Of a DNA stretch of 64,000 bases, positions 41,201 through 48,395 are shown piece by piece. Source of the stretch: Devosia crocina (GTDB lineage Bacteria > Pseudomonadota > Alphaproteobacteria > Rhizobiales > Devosiaceae); contig NZ_FPCK01000003.1 of assembly GCF_900116545.1 (NCBI RefSeq), positions 62,001 through 126,000 of the forward strand. Reading direction: 5' to 3'. The notes below the pieces were generated by a model. It had not been told where the DNA came from. It saw only the letters and a list, made by a program, of their open reading frames with translations, and searched no databases. The number at the start of each line of letters is the position of its first letter. The first letter of the stretch is position 1. Both the position numbers and the translations under genes were made by a program.

Positions 41201-41656
41201 CTCGGCGGCCATGCGCTTGACTTCATTCATGTCGTCGGGGAGCGCGTCCGTCGCCGGAACTACCGGCACGTCGGACTTGATCGCCATATTGCGCGCGGCA
41301 ACCTTGTTGCCGAGATCGCGCATGGTCTGGGCACGCGGGCCAATGAAGATGATCCCCGCATCGTCGCACGCATCAACGAACTCTGGGGATTCCGAAAGGA
41401 GCCCATAGCCGGGATGGATCGCATCGGCGCCGGAAATGCGCGCGATGCGGATATATTCTTCGATCTGGAGATAGGCTTCGACGGGGCCCTTGCCCTTGCC
41501 AATCAGATAAGCCTCGTCGGCCTTGAACCGGTGCAGCGCCAGCTTGTCTTCCTCGGCATAGACCGCAACGGTCCTGAGGCCGAGCTCATTGGCGGCGCGA
41601 AACACGCGGATGGCGATCTCGCTGCGATTAGCGACGAGGATTTTCTTGATTGGCAT
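38216..41656 (-). CDS. pyc: Pyruvate carboxylase
   Basis: This biotin enzyme makes oxaloacetate from pyruvate and bicarbonate with ATP, refilling the citric acid cycle. The 1146-residue chain has the full single-polypeptide order. The biotin carboxylase domain (residues 1-460) opens KKILVANRSEIAIRVFRAANE, with the ATP-grasp loop KASWGGGGRGMRRI and the catalytic EVNPRIQVEHTVTEEVTG. The carboxyltransferase barrel (about 540-810) has TTMRDAHQSLLATRMR and the metal-site HLHTHDTSGASAATVLAAVEAG. The C-terminal biotinyl domain has the acceptor Lys in IEAMKMETAIHAEVDG. ATG 41656 is standard. Hairpins lie in the 108-bp gap to the upstream gene. Confidence 0.97.
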   Translation of the reverse strand: MPIKKILVANRSEIAIRVFRAANELGLRTVAVYAEEDKLALHRFKADEAYLIGKGKGPVEAYLQIEEYIRIARISGADAIHPGYGLLSESPEFVDACDDAGIIFIGPRAQTMRDLGNKVAARNMAIKSDVPVVPATDALPDDMNEVKRMAAEIGYPLMLKASWGGGGRGMRRIMDEAHLVNEVSEGKREAKAAFGKDEMYLEKLIERARHVEVQLIGDDHGNLVHLFERDCSVQRRNQKVVERAPAPYLSDAVRKDLTDAAVRLGSAANYRGAGTVEFLMDADTDKFYFIEVNPRIQVEHTVTEEVTGIDIVKAQIHLLDGAVIGAPESGVPLQENIRLNGNAIQCRVTTEDPEQNFIPDYGRITAYRGATGFGVRLDGGTAYSGAVITRYYDPLLEKVTCWAPSAEEAIARMHRALREFRIRGVATNLAFLENIITHPDFVENRYTTRFIDTTPELFNFKPRRDRATKLLSYIADVTVNGHPEVRDRPRPPADAAAPFVPDFPPLAAIEGSRQVLDRDGPAGLAKWMKSQGRVLFTDTTMRDAHQSLLATRMRSFDITRIAQAYSRGLPNLFSLECWGGATFDVSMRFLNEDPWERLAKVREGAPNILTQMLLRGSNGVGYTNYPDNVVKFFVKQAARGGVDIFRIFDCLNWVENMRVSIDAVAAEGKVAEGAICYTGDLFDPDRSKYDLKYYVSLAKELEAAGVHVLGIKDMAGLLKPAAAKKLIETLRNETDLPIHLHTHDTSGASAATVLAAVEAGVDAVDAAMDALSSTTSQPTLGSLVAALEGDSRDPQLDPKAIRQISFYWEAVRTQYRAFESDLKGGASEVYLHEMPGGQFTNLKEQARSLGLETRWHEVAETYADVNQMFGDIVKVTPSSKVVGDMALAMVSAGITRADVENPDKDIAFPDSVIGFFAGDLGQPPGGFPEKLQRKVLKGRTPLSERPGSYLKDVDLEAERKKISDEVGMPVDDFRLASYLMYPKVYGDFEKTQDRYGPTEVLPTPVYFYGLEEGDELLVDIEKGKTLVVNYLGRAPTNEKGEVRVFFDLNGQPRTITVPDRLKAGEVKARAKAQAGDPKQVGAPMPGVISTLAVKEGQNVQAGDVLCSIEAMKMETAIHAEVDGVVAELLVRPGDQIDAKDLLVRLE

Positions 41657-41764
41657 CGATTTAAATTTCCGAGCAAGAGAGGACTGGGGCTCCCCTCCGG
41701 AGCCCGGCTCAGCACTGTCGGTAGCCAGGATGGCGGGCCATCCAAGCCGCCAAAGTCGGTCGTG

Positions 41765-42181
41765 TCAGCTTCTGGAGAGAATGCCCGCCAGATGGCTCAT
41801 GTCGTAGCCGGCTTCAGCCGCCTGCGCGATGATGTCGGAGGCTTCCATCTGCCCGGATTGGCTCAGGGCCCAAAGCGTGGTCGAGCGCGTACCGGAGCGG
41901 CAGAAGCAGAATACGGGACCAGCACTCCCCTCGAGCGCGGCCTTGGTCTTTGCAACGAGTTCGGGGCTGACCCCGTCCCGGCCCAGCGGAATGGCATAAT
42001 AGGCAAGACCTTCAGCCTTGGCTGCGGCTTCGATCTCTTCGCTCGCCGGCTGGTCGGGCGATTCGCCGTCGGGACGGTTATTGACGATGGCGGTAAAGCC
42101 CAGGGATTTGAGCGTTGCAACATCCTCGGGCATGATCTGTCCGGAAACGCTGACGTGATCGTTGATACGCTTCAAGTCCAA
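41765..42181 (-). CDS. TIGR01244/DUF442-family phosphatase or sulfurtransferase-like protein
   Basis: A 138-residue protein of the TIGR01244 family, with a dual-specificity-phosphatase-like fold. The Cys-loop is FCFCRSGTRSTTLW (C-x5-R, about residues 94-107), following FTAIVNNRPDGESPDQP. In bacteria this domain occurs alone or fused to Blh-type beta-lactamase-fold proteins linked to sulfide handling and biofilm; the function here is not certain. The start TTG 42181 (TTG GAC TTG AAG) is chosen because GGGGAG lies seven bases upstream and the protein then begins M-D-L-K-R-I-N-D, the family N-terminus; GTG/ATG-like starts further upstream add unrelated residues. pyc is downstream on the same strand. 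Confidence 0.8.
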   Translation of the reverse strand: MDLKRINDHVSVSGQIMPEDVATLKSLGFTAIVNNRPDGESPDQPASEEIEAAAKAEGLAYYAIPLGRDGVSPELVAKTKAALEGSAGPVFCFCRSGTRSTTLWALSQSGQMEASDIIAQAAEAGYDMSHLAGILSRS

Positions 42182-42285
42182 GTCGATACTCCCCGCTTTC
42201 GCCCGAAGGCTTTCCTCCTTCTTATATCCAAGCCAAAGCGCGGCATGCAACTGCTGCTTGGGTGGGATAGGGAAAGCTTATGCCC

Positions 42286-43875
42286 TCATGCCGCGTTTGC
42301 AACCTGACGGGCAGCAAGCGGGCTCGGGCGCCCCAGAAGATAGCCCTGGAAGGCCGAACAGCCGGCGCGGCGCAAGAGATCGAGCTGGATCTCGGTCTCC
42401 ACTCCCTCGGCGATCACCTCCACATCGAGCGAGCGGGCGATGTCGCAAATGGCGGCAACGATCATCGCATCGATCCGGTTGTCCCCCAGATTGGCTACAT
42501 AGGAACGGTCGATCTTGATGATGTCGAAGGCAAAGCCACGCAGATATTGCAAGCTGGCGTGACCGGCGCCGAAATCGTCGATCGCAACCTTGATGCCGCT
42601 GGCGCGCAAGGCTTCGAGATTGGCCTGCTCAATGGCGCCGGCCACAAGGGGCACGGTTTCGGTGATCTCGACGATCAGCCGGTCCGCAGCGGCGCCGCAT
42701 TCGGCCAGCACATCGGCAAAGCGGCGGGCGAAATCGCCCCGCCTCAGCTGCGCTGCCGAAATATTGACCGCAACGGGCGTGCCGAGCCGGTCGAGATCGG
42801 CGCAGGCCCGATGGAGAACCCAATCGCCCAGCTTGTCGATCAGGTCACTCTCTTCGGCAATCGGCACGAACTGTGCCGGTGAAATGGTGCCGCGCACCGG
42901 GTGGCGCCAACGCACCAGCGCCTCGTGGGAACGAAGGCGCATCTGCCCGTCGAACACCGGCTGGTAATAGAGTTCGAGTTCGTCCATCAACAGCGCGGCG
43001 CGCAGTTCGCGCTCGATGAAACGGCGGTGCCGCTCGTCTCCGAGCATGTCGGGATCGAAGGCGACCACCTGGCGACGTCCCGCCTTCTTGCCCTGATAAA
43101 GCGCCAGATCCGCCTTGGCGATCAGATCGTCGACATCGCTGGCATCACGCGGGGCAAGGGCAATGCCGATGGTGGCCGAGAGGCTGGTGGGGCGGCCTGC
43201 GATATTGGCTGGCCGATCGAGCCGGCGCAGCAATTCCTCGGCGAGACGGCGCAACGCGCCTTCGCTATCGCAACCGGGCAAGGCAATGCCGAATTCATCG
43301 CCTCCGAGACGCCCGACAATGGCGCCCGGCATCACCTGGCCGACAAGCTTGGCCAGATGCACGAGCGCCGCATCGCCTGCCGCGTGGCCTGATCCGTCGT
43401 TGATGACCTTGAGATTGTCCATGTCGAGAAGCAGATAGCCCAGGACCTTGTCCGAGCCATGATAGACCTCGGCCCGCAGCGCCTGCATGAAATAGGCGCG
43501 GGCAAACACGCCCGTCAGGGCATCCCGGTGCACCAAAGCAAGGCCCGCCCGCATGGCGCGCGCGGCGGCGACAACGCGCAACCGCACCAGCCGGTGCCCC
43601 ATGACGAGCCCTGCAAGTCCCGCCGTCGTAACGGTCAGTAGCGTCAGCGTGGGAACGGGATTGAACCCGTAGCTAGCAAGGCCGACAACCACCAGCGTCA
43701 GAAGCACGCCTGCCTGCACCAGGGCGACCTGACGATAGCCGGCCAGAATGGTATCGAGCTTTTCAACCTGCCCGATATCGCGCTCGGCCTCGCGCCTTGC
43801 GCGGGCAACCCGCTCCGGGCGCGAGATCGTGCGGCGGAGAAGAGCCCGGCTGCGCGCAGTGAATGGAGAAGTCAT
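42286..43875 (-). CDS. GGDEF-EAL bifunctional cyclic-di-GMP protein
   Basis: A 529-residue membrane protein. Two hydrophobic helices (about residues 45-90) precede a GGDEF domain (about 105-260) with RLGGDEFGIALPG intact, then an EAL domain (about 275-525). EAL catalytic motifs are all present: SHEALVRW, VNISAAQLR, VEITE, IDDFGAGHASLQYL, IKIDRSYVANL and VIAEGVET. Both cyclase and phosphodiesterase activities are therefore possible. There is no PAS or other sensor domain. It may tune motility versus surface growth, in line with the chemotaxis genes at the right end, but that link is inferred. ATG 43875; no operon partner. Confidence 0.92.
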   Translation of the reverse strand: MTSPFTARSRALLRRTISRPERVARARREAERDIGQVEKLDTILAGYRQVALVQAGVLLTLVVVGLASYGFNPVPTLTLLTVTTAGLAGLVMGHRLVRLRVVAAARAMRAGLALVHRDALTGVFARAYFMQALRAEVYHGSDKVLGYLLLDMDNLKVINDGSGHAAGDAALVHLAKLVGQVMPGAIVGRLGGDEFGIALPGCDSEGALRRLAEELLRRLDRPANIAGRPTSLSATIGIALAPRDASDVDDLIAKADLALYQGKKAGRRQVVAFDPDMLGDERHRRFIERELRAALLMDELELYYQPVFDGQMRLRSHEALVRWRHPVRGTISPAQFVPIAEESDLIDKLGDWVLHRACADLDRLGTPVAVNISAAQLRRGDFARRFADVLAECGAAADRLIVEITETVPLVAGAIEQANLEALRASGIKVAIDDFGAGHASLQYLRGFAFDIIKIDRSYVANLGDNRIDAMIVAAICDIARSLDVEVIAEGVETEIQLDLLRRAGCSAFQGYLLGRPSPLAARQVANAA

Positions 43876-44000
43876 AGAAAACTAAGGGTCTAGCGGTCGT
43901 CGTCCACCCAATTCTATACCAGAAGAAGGGCAGTCTCTGTGACACTTGGACGACAAAGGGGTACGCTTTGCCTCCATGGTTTCGCCCGAGTTAACCTCCG

Positions 44001-45059
44001 TCAGGGCGCGCCGCCGGTCCAGGGCTCCCAAAGGTCGCGCCGATTGGCGACAAAGCGCTCGGCAACGCTTTCGACGCTCGCCTCGGGCTCGTTGAGCTGG
44101 GCAAGCAGTGTGTTCATTTCACTCAAGGGAAAGCTCACCCGCTGGAAATAGCCGGCTATGGCGGGCGCTTCGGCAAAGACCCATTCGGCCAGCGCCCCCA
44201 CCACCATTTCGGAAGGGAAAGCGGAGGGCTGGGGCGAAGCGCATTCGATGCGCGCCAGGCACGCCATGGCCTCTTCCTTATATTCGCCCATGTCGAGCGC
44301 CCGGAATTCGACCTGGGCCAGCACGGCATTGGGCTGCCAATAGTAGAAAAAGAAGGTCTCGCGCCGGCTGACCGCTTCGGCGATCAGCGCGTCCATTTCA
44401 AAGCGATTGGCCGGCTCGACAAGTTCGGTGACGCCACCAAGCCCGTGAGCCTCGATCAGGTGGCGATTGATCACGGCGCAAGCCCAGTCGGCCGGGCAGG
44501 AAATAAAGCGCACCGGCTCGGTGCCCTCCCCTTCGGCAAGGCTGGCGGCAAGCTCAGCCACCGGCACCGACCCAGCGAATGCGCCATTGAGATAGCTGGG
44601 GGCGAACCAGCCTTCCATGGTGGCTTCGGCAAAGCTTGGCGCAGCGCTGCGCACCATCTGGCTCTGGATCGCCGCATTCCACACATCGGCCACCCGCGTC
44701 ACCCACATCTCGGGAGCGATGGCGGGCTGGCCGGTCGAGCCCATGGACGAGGTCGTGGCCGCCAAATCCCCCGGCACGACGCGCACGGTGCAGCCAAAGG
44801 CCTCGGCCAGCACGCGGGCGTGGATCTCAGCCAGGAGAGCAGCCGAGGACCAGCTCATGCGCGCAATGGTCAGGTCCTGCGTGCCACATATCGGCGGTGG
44901 CGTGTCCGCTTGACTGGCCTCGTTCGACAGCGCCGGCACACCTGACTCGATGAGCCCCCCGCCATCCTGGGCACTGTCGAGCACGGTGATCTGGCCCAGG
45001 GCGGGCGCAGCGTAAAGGCAAAGGCTCATCAAGCCGGCTGCAAGGCTTCGTCCGCGCAT
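44001..45059 (-). CDS. Glycine betaine/choline-type ABC substrate-binding protein
   Basis: A 352-residue periplasmic protein of the OpuAC/ProX class. ATG 45059 starts a signal peptide (MRGRSLAAGLMSLCLYAAPALG). The mature part has ICGTQDLTIARMSWSSAALLAEIHARVLAEAFGC, and the aromatic residues GWFAPSYLNGAF and FFYYWQPNAVLAQVEF typical of betaine boxes that hold quaternary ammonium groups. No cognate ATPase or permease gene is adjacent, so it is an orphan binding protein or works with a transporter elsewhere. It lies between the GGDEF-EAL gene and livJ, which is divergent 221 bp away. The exact ligand is inferred. Confidence 0.85.
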   Translation of the reverse strand: MRGRSLAAGLMSLCLYAAPALGQITVLDSAQDGGGLIESGVPALSNEASQADTPPPICGTQDLTIARMSWSSAALLAEIHARVLAEAFGCTVRVVPGDLAATTSSMGSTGQPAIAPEMWVTRVADVWNAAIQSQMVRSAAPSFAEATMEGWFAPSYLNGAFAGSVPVAELAASLAEGEGTEPVRFISCPADWACAVINRHLIEAHGLGGVTELVEPANRFEMDALIAEAVSRRETFFFYYWQPNAVLAQVEFRALDMGEYKEEAMACLARIECASPQPSAFPSEMVVGALAEWVFAEAPAIAGYFQRVSFPLSEMNTLLAQLNEPEASVESVAERFVANRRDLWEPWTGGAP

Positions 45060-45280
45060 GCTCAACCTCGTTCGACAGGGCGAGTCTATGCGCAATCACG
45101 CAGCGTTAAGCAACCGGCAGGCTTGGGCAAATTGCCTCACAACCCCCGGTGACTTTTGCTTTGGATTTATGCAACAGTCCAGCCAGCGGGGCGCGCGAGG
45201 CGCCCCCGGGATCCGCTGCCGCGCTCAAAGGAGGAGGCCATCAAGGCCACCGGGCCGGCAACGACAACAGAGGGACGTCC

Positions 45281-46477
45281 ATGTTCAAGAATACCCTGAC
45301 CCTGGCGGTCGCCGCCACCACCCTGTCCATCGCCGCTCCGGCCCTGGCCCAGGACAGCGGCGCCACCATCGGTTTCATCGGCGGCTTCACCGGCCCGATC
45401 GAATCGCTTACCCCGCCGATCTTTGCCGGCGCTCAGCTGGTCGTCAGCCAGGTCAACGAGCAGGGCGGCATTCTCGGCGGCGATCTGAGCCTCGTATCGG
45501 CGGACGGCGCATGCGATGCCACCGCTGCTGCCGCTGCTGCCGACCGCGTCATCAACACCGACAATGTCACCGCTGTGGTCGGCGCCCTCTGCACCGGCGA
45601 AACCATCGGCGCCTTTAACGGCTCGGGCCTTTCGGGCAATGTGGTCTTCGTCTCGCCCGCCTCTTCGGCTCCGGCCCTGACAACGCTCGAAGACAACGAT
45701 CTGGTTTTCCGCACCACCCCCTCGGACGCTCTCCAGGGCGAGAAGATGGCCGCGCTGCTGCTCGCCAAGGGTCTGCAAGACATCGCCATCACCTATGTCA
45801 ACAACGACTATGGCAAGGGTTTCGCCGATTCCCTGGCGGCCGCTTATGAAGCCGGCGGCGGCACCATTTCCGCCAATGTCGCCCACGAGGAAGGCAAGGC
45901 CGATTACCGCGCCGAGCTCGGCAATCTCGTTGCTTCGCAGAACCTTGTCGTCCTCGCCTATGCCAATGCTTCGGGCAACACCATCCTGCGTCAGGCTGTC
46001 GAGAGCGGTAATTTCACCACCTATGTGGGCGGCGACGGCATGGTGGGCGACGACCTGCTCAACGGCATCGACGCTTCGGCCGTTGAAGGCATGATCGCGA
46101 CGCGCGCCGGTGCGCCGACCGGTGAATCCGTCGACATCTACAACGCTTTCACCGCCGATGGCTTCACCGCCAATGCCACCTATGCCCCCCAGGCCTATGA
46201 TGCGGCCTTCCTGCTGGCGCTCGCCATCGAAAAGAACGGCACCACGGATCGCGAAGGTCTGTCGGCCGCGCTGCGCGATGTGTCCTCCGCTCCGGGCGAG
46301 ATCATCCGCCCCGGCGAATGGGAAAAAGCCAAGGAGCTGATCGCAGCCGGTACAGACATCAACTACGAAGGCGCCGGCGGCTCGCTCGATTTCGACGAAG
46401 CCGGTGACGTCGACGGCATCATCGTCGAACTCGCCGTCGAAGGCGGCTCGTTCGTCGAAAAGGGCCTGATCGAGTAG
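45281..46477 (+). CDS. livJ: Branched-chain amino-acid-type ABC substrate-binding protein
   Basis: A 398-residue periplasmic binding protein of the LivJ/type-I fold. The signal peptide MFKNTLTLAVAATTLSIAAPALA has an ALA-QDS cleavage site; the mature start GATIGFIGGFTGPIESLTPPIFAGAQLVVSQVN is typical. SPASSAPALTTLEDNDLVFRT and VTYxxNDYGKGF-like AITYVNNDYGKGFADSL are family motifs. ATG 45281 has AGAGG about nine bases upstream. The matching LivMHFG membrane and ATPase genes are at 48396-52372 on the other strand, separated by a methyltransferase and a toxin-antitoxin pair. Ligand class is inferred; other amides or aromatic compounds are possible. An intrinsic terminator follows. Confidence 0.88.
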   Translation: MFKNTLTLAVAATTLSIAAPALAQDSGATIGFIGGFTGPIESLTPPIFAGAQLVVSQVNEQGGILGGDLSLVSADGACDATAAAAAADRVINTDNVTAVVGALCTGETIGAFNGSGLSGNVVFVSPASSAPALTTLEDNDLVFRTTPSDALQGEKMAALLLAKGLQDIAITYVNNDYGKGFADSLAAAYEAGGGTISANVAHEEGKADYRAELGNLVASQNLVVLAYANASGNTILRQAVESGNFTTYVGGDGMVGDDLLNGIDASAVEGMIATRAGAPTGESVDIYNAFTADGFTANATYAPQAYDAAFLLALAIEKNGTTDREGLSAALRDVSSAPGEIIRPGEWEKAKELIAAGTDINYEGAGGSLDFDEAGDVDGIIVELAVEGGSFVEKGLIE

Positions 46478-46502
46478 TCTCGACCACGCTTTGCCACAAA
46501 GG

Positions 46503-46533
46503 GCCCGGGAGCAATCCCGGGCTTTTCTTTTTT
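46503..46533 (+). terminator. livJ terminator
   Basis: A perfect 8-bp stem GCCCGGGA / TCCCGGGC (46503-46510 / 46515-46522) with loop GCAA is followed by TTTTCTTTTTT. It is directly downstream of livJ. Confidence 0.92.
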
Positions 46534-46543
46534 GGAGTCCGCC

Positions 46544-47137
46544 ATGTCCGATCCGGCCACACTTCGTTTTTACGCCAAGAATGCGAGCGCCTATGCCGAC
46601 CATGCAACCGAGCCGACCGGCGCGCCGCTGACGGCCTTTCTTGCCGCCCTTCCCGCCCAGGCCAGGATACTCGAGCTTGGCTGCGGCAATGGCCGGGACG
46701 CCGCGCATATGCTGGCATGCGGGTTTGACGTCGAGCCCACCGACGGAACACCCGAGCTTGCGGCGGAAGCACAAAGACGCCTCGGGCGCCCTGTCGGTAT
46801 CCTGCGGTTCGAAGAGCTCGAAGCCTTCGGGCGCTACCATGGCATCTGGGCCTGTGCGAGCCTCTTGCATGTCGAGGCGGCGCAACTGACTGCTATCCTC
46901 GCGCGCATCCGTCGCGCACTCAAACCCTCAGGCGTCTTCTGCGCCAGCTTCAAGGCCGGGAAGGGTGAGGGCCGCGACAGCCTTGGGCGGTACTACAACT
47001 ATCCCTCGCCCGGAACGCTGCGCGCCAGCTACGGCGAGGCGGGATGGAGCGATGTGGCCTTCGTCGAACAGGAGGGCAGCGGCTATGACGGCAAGCCCAC
47101 GACGTGGCTCTGGGTCACTGCGACCCGGCAACCGTGA
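46544..47137 (+). CDS. Class I SAM-dependent methyltransferase (tellurite-resistance/TehB-like)
   Basis: A 197-residue methyltransferase: FYAKNASAYADHAT at the N-terminus, motif I ILELGCGNGRDAAHMLACGFDV (about residues 43-64), acidic residue in PTDGTPELA, then IWACASLLHVE and RRALKPSGVFCASFK. The layout resembles small-molecule methyltransferases of the TehB/thiopurine style, with a C-terminal GSGYDGKPTTWLWV. ATG 46544 has GGAG about six bases upstream, in the tail of the livJ terminator. It converges with the RES toxin gene (3 bp between stops). Substrate unknown. Confidence 0.82.
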   Translation: MSDPATLRFYAKNASAYADHATEPTGAPLTAFLAALPAQARILELGCGNGRDAAHMLACGFDVEPTDGTPELAAEAQRRLGRPVGILRFEELEAFGRYHGIWACASLLHVEAAQLTAILARIRRALKPSGVFCASFKAGKGEGRDSLGRYYNYPSPGTLRASYGEAGWSDVAFVEQEGSGYDGKPTTWLWVTATRQP

Positions 47138-47140
47138 TCG

Positions 47141-47800
47141 CTAGTTTTGGCCCAAAACCTCGACAGAGATCCGGGGATCGTCGGTACGCGCTGCGATAGC
47201 GAGATGCTGGGCCTGGGTAACCTCGAGCACTTTGCTGGGACGATAGGCGCAGGCATTGAGCCCGCCGGCAAAGCGCAGGCTGGGATATAGGATGCCATCC
47301 TCCCCGCGCGCCCGGGCCGTTTCCCCGAAAAGCTGGCTGGCGCCATATCGCTCCGAATCGCCAAGGGCCGGATCGATGCTGCCGCAAAGGTCGATGAACC
47401 TGCCCTCAAGCCGCGCCATATAGACCCGGAACTGGCGCTCGACTGCCGGAACCCCTCTCGCATAGGCTTCCCGCCGCATGTGATGGGCCACCTCGGCTAT
47501 GCCGGTCTCGATGCTGTCCGCGGCATACCAGGCGCCGAGATCGGGGCCGGAAAACCGCCCACCCTCGGGCGCCGCGTGCAAAAAGGCCGCCATGACGACC
47601 GACGAATTGGCCCGTCCGAACACCCACTCGCTCCGGGGCAGCCGCGACAGGCGCTCGACCACGAGCCGGTCGTTGGTCCAGCCAGCAAGCTCCATGACGG
47701 GCTCGAGATCAGCAGCGCGCGTCACCGTATCGAAAAGGCCAATGGGCGGAAAGCGCGACGGGATCAGCCGATAGCTCGGATGTGGCGCCAGTGCATGCAT
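47141..47800 (-). CDS. RES-domain toxin (NAD+ phosphorylase type)
   Basis: A 219-residue RES-domain protein, the toxin of RES/Xre modules, whose characterised members degrade NAD+ by phosphorolysis. The conserved Arg-Tyr-Glu residues are in GGRFSGPDLGAWYAADSIETGIAEVAHH, preceded by VFGRANSSVVMAAFLHAA; a later ALGDSERYGASQLFGETARARGEDGILYPS segment is also typical. ATG 47800 lies 4 bp after the antitoxin stop, consistent with coupled translation. All expected catalytic residues look intact, so it should be active unless bound by its partner. The pair sits inside the liv locus. Confidence 0.9.
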   Translation of the reverse strand: MHALAPHPSYRLIPSRFPPIGLFDTVTRAADLEPVMELAGWTNDRLVVERLSRLPRSEWVFGRANSSVVMAAFLHAAPEGGRFSGPDLGAWYAADSIETGIAEVAHHMRREAYARGVPAVERQFRVYMARLEGRFIDLCGSIDPALGDSERYGASQLFGETARARGEDGILYPSLRFAGGLNACAYRPSKVLEVTQAQHLAIAARTDDPRISVEVLGQN

Positions 47801-47804
47801 GGGC

Positions 47805-48338
47805 TCAGCGCCAGACGATATCTTGGGCGCGTGTTGGGGGAAATGTCACATCAAGCCCATTGGGCGCCATATAAAGCCCACCCCGCGCCGCATCGAGGAA
47901 GCGCCGCACCAGCATGATGCCATCGAGCGATCCCGCCGTGACCAAGGCAAGCGGCGCCTGCCCCCCGAAAAGCGGGGCACCATGGGGCCCCCGCAGCCAG
48001 GCAAGCTGCGCCGCGGTTTCGGCATGGAGGACGCCCAGAGCCTGATGAATGCCAAGAACGCCCGACAGCCGCATCAACGCATCGACATCGAGCGTGACAT
48101 CCTTTTGCTCACGCGCCTGCCTCATCCAGTTGTGATAGGTCGAGCGACTGGGATAGCCCAGCACGAGCCGGCGCTGTTCTTCGGACAGTCCCCAGAGATC
48201 GGCGATGCTTGCAAAGGTGCGCAGGGCCGGCGCGCTGAGGCGCCGGCGATGAGCGGGATCGAAGCGCGCGCTGTCGAGCGCTGCGCTCTCGGGAATCAAT
48301 GCGGCCTGACGTGCTTCACCAAAGCCAATGCCGGACAT
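47805..48338 (-). CDS. MbcA/ParS/Xre-type antitoxin
   Basis: A 177-residue antitoxin with an N-terminal Xre-like helix-turn-helix part (residues about 30-90, with LVLGYPSRSTYHNWMRQ) and a C-terminal toxin-binding domain with LRGPHGAPLFGGQAPLALVTAGSLDGIMLVRRFLDAARGG, the hallmark of the MbcA/ParS toxin-binding domain. It should neutralise the RES protein and repress the operon. ATG 48338 has AAGGAG six bases upstream; an in-frame earlier start at 48359 would fall upstream of this good site. The promoter at 48358-48385 has a perfect palindrome in its spacer, the likely operator. The toxin gene follows 4 bp downstream. Confidence 0.9.
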   Translation of the reverse strand: MSGIGFGEARQAALIPESAALDSARFDPAHRRRLSAPALRTFASIADLWGLSEEQRRLVLGYPSRSTYHNWMRQAREQKDVTLDVDALMRLSGVLGIHQALGVLHAETAAQLAWLRGPHGAPLFGGQAPLALVTAGSLDGIMLVRRFLDAARGGLYMAPNGLDVTFPPTRAQDIVWR

Positions 48339-48357
48339 CTCGATCTCCTTCCCAATC

Positions 48358-48385
48358 AAGATAGTCCAAATTTGGACATTGTCAA
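48358..48385 (-). promoter_or_regulatory. RES/Xre promoter with a palindromic operator in the spacer
   Basis: On the minus strand, TTGACA (48385-48380) and TATCTT (48363-48358) are 16 nt apart. The perfect 14-bp palindrome GTCCAAATTTGGAC (48364-48377) lies entirely inside the spacer. The ribosome binding site follows at 48350-48345. The position fits autorepression by the Xre antitoxin. Confidence 0.75.
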
Positions 48386-48395
48386 GTTCTAGACT

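Noticed and set aside
41687..41743. Hairpins GGGCTCC/GGAGCCC and GGATGGC/GCCATCC upstream of pyc as a terminator
   Set aside because: No T-run follows either stem on the minus strand, so terminator function is not supported; they may be chance GC palindromes.
40211..42307. Long plus-strand open frame of 698 codons opposite pyc
   Set aside because: It is antisense to pyruvate carboxylase, which has complete family motifs; long antisense frames are expected in GC-rich coding DNA.
43897..43954. Inverted pair GTCGTCCA / TGGACGAC upstream of the GGDEF-EAL gene
   Set aside because: The arms are only 8 bp and more than 40 nt apart, which is easily chance.
45167..46885. Minus-strand open frame of 572 codons opposite livJ
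   Set aside because: It covers livJ and the methyltransferase gene in antisense and has no recognisable domains.
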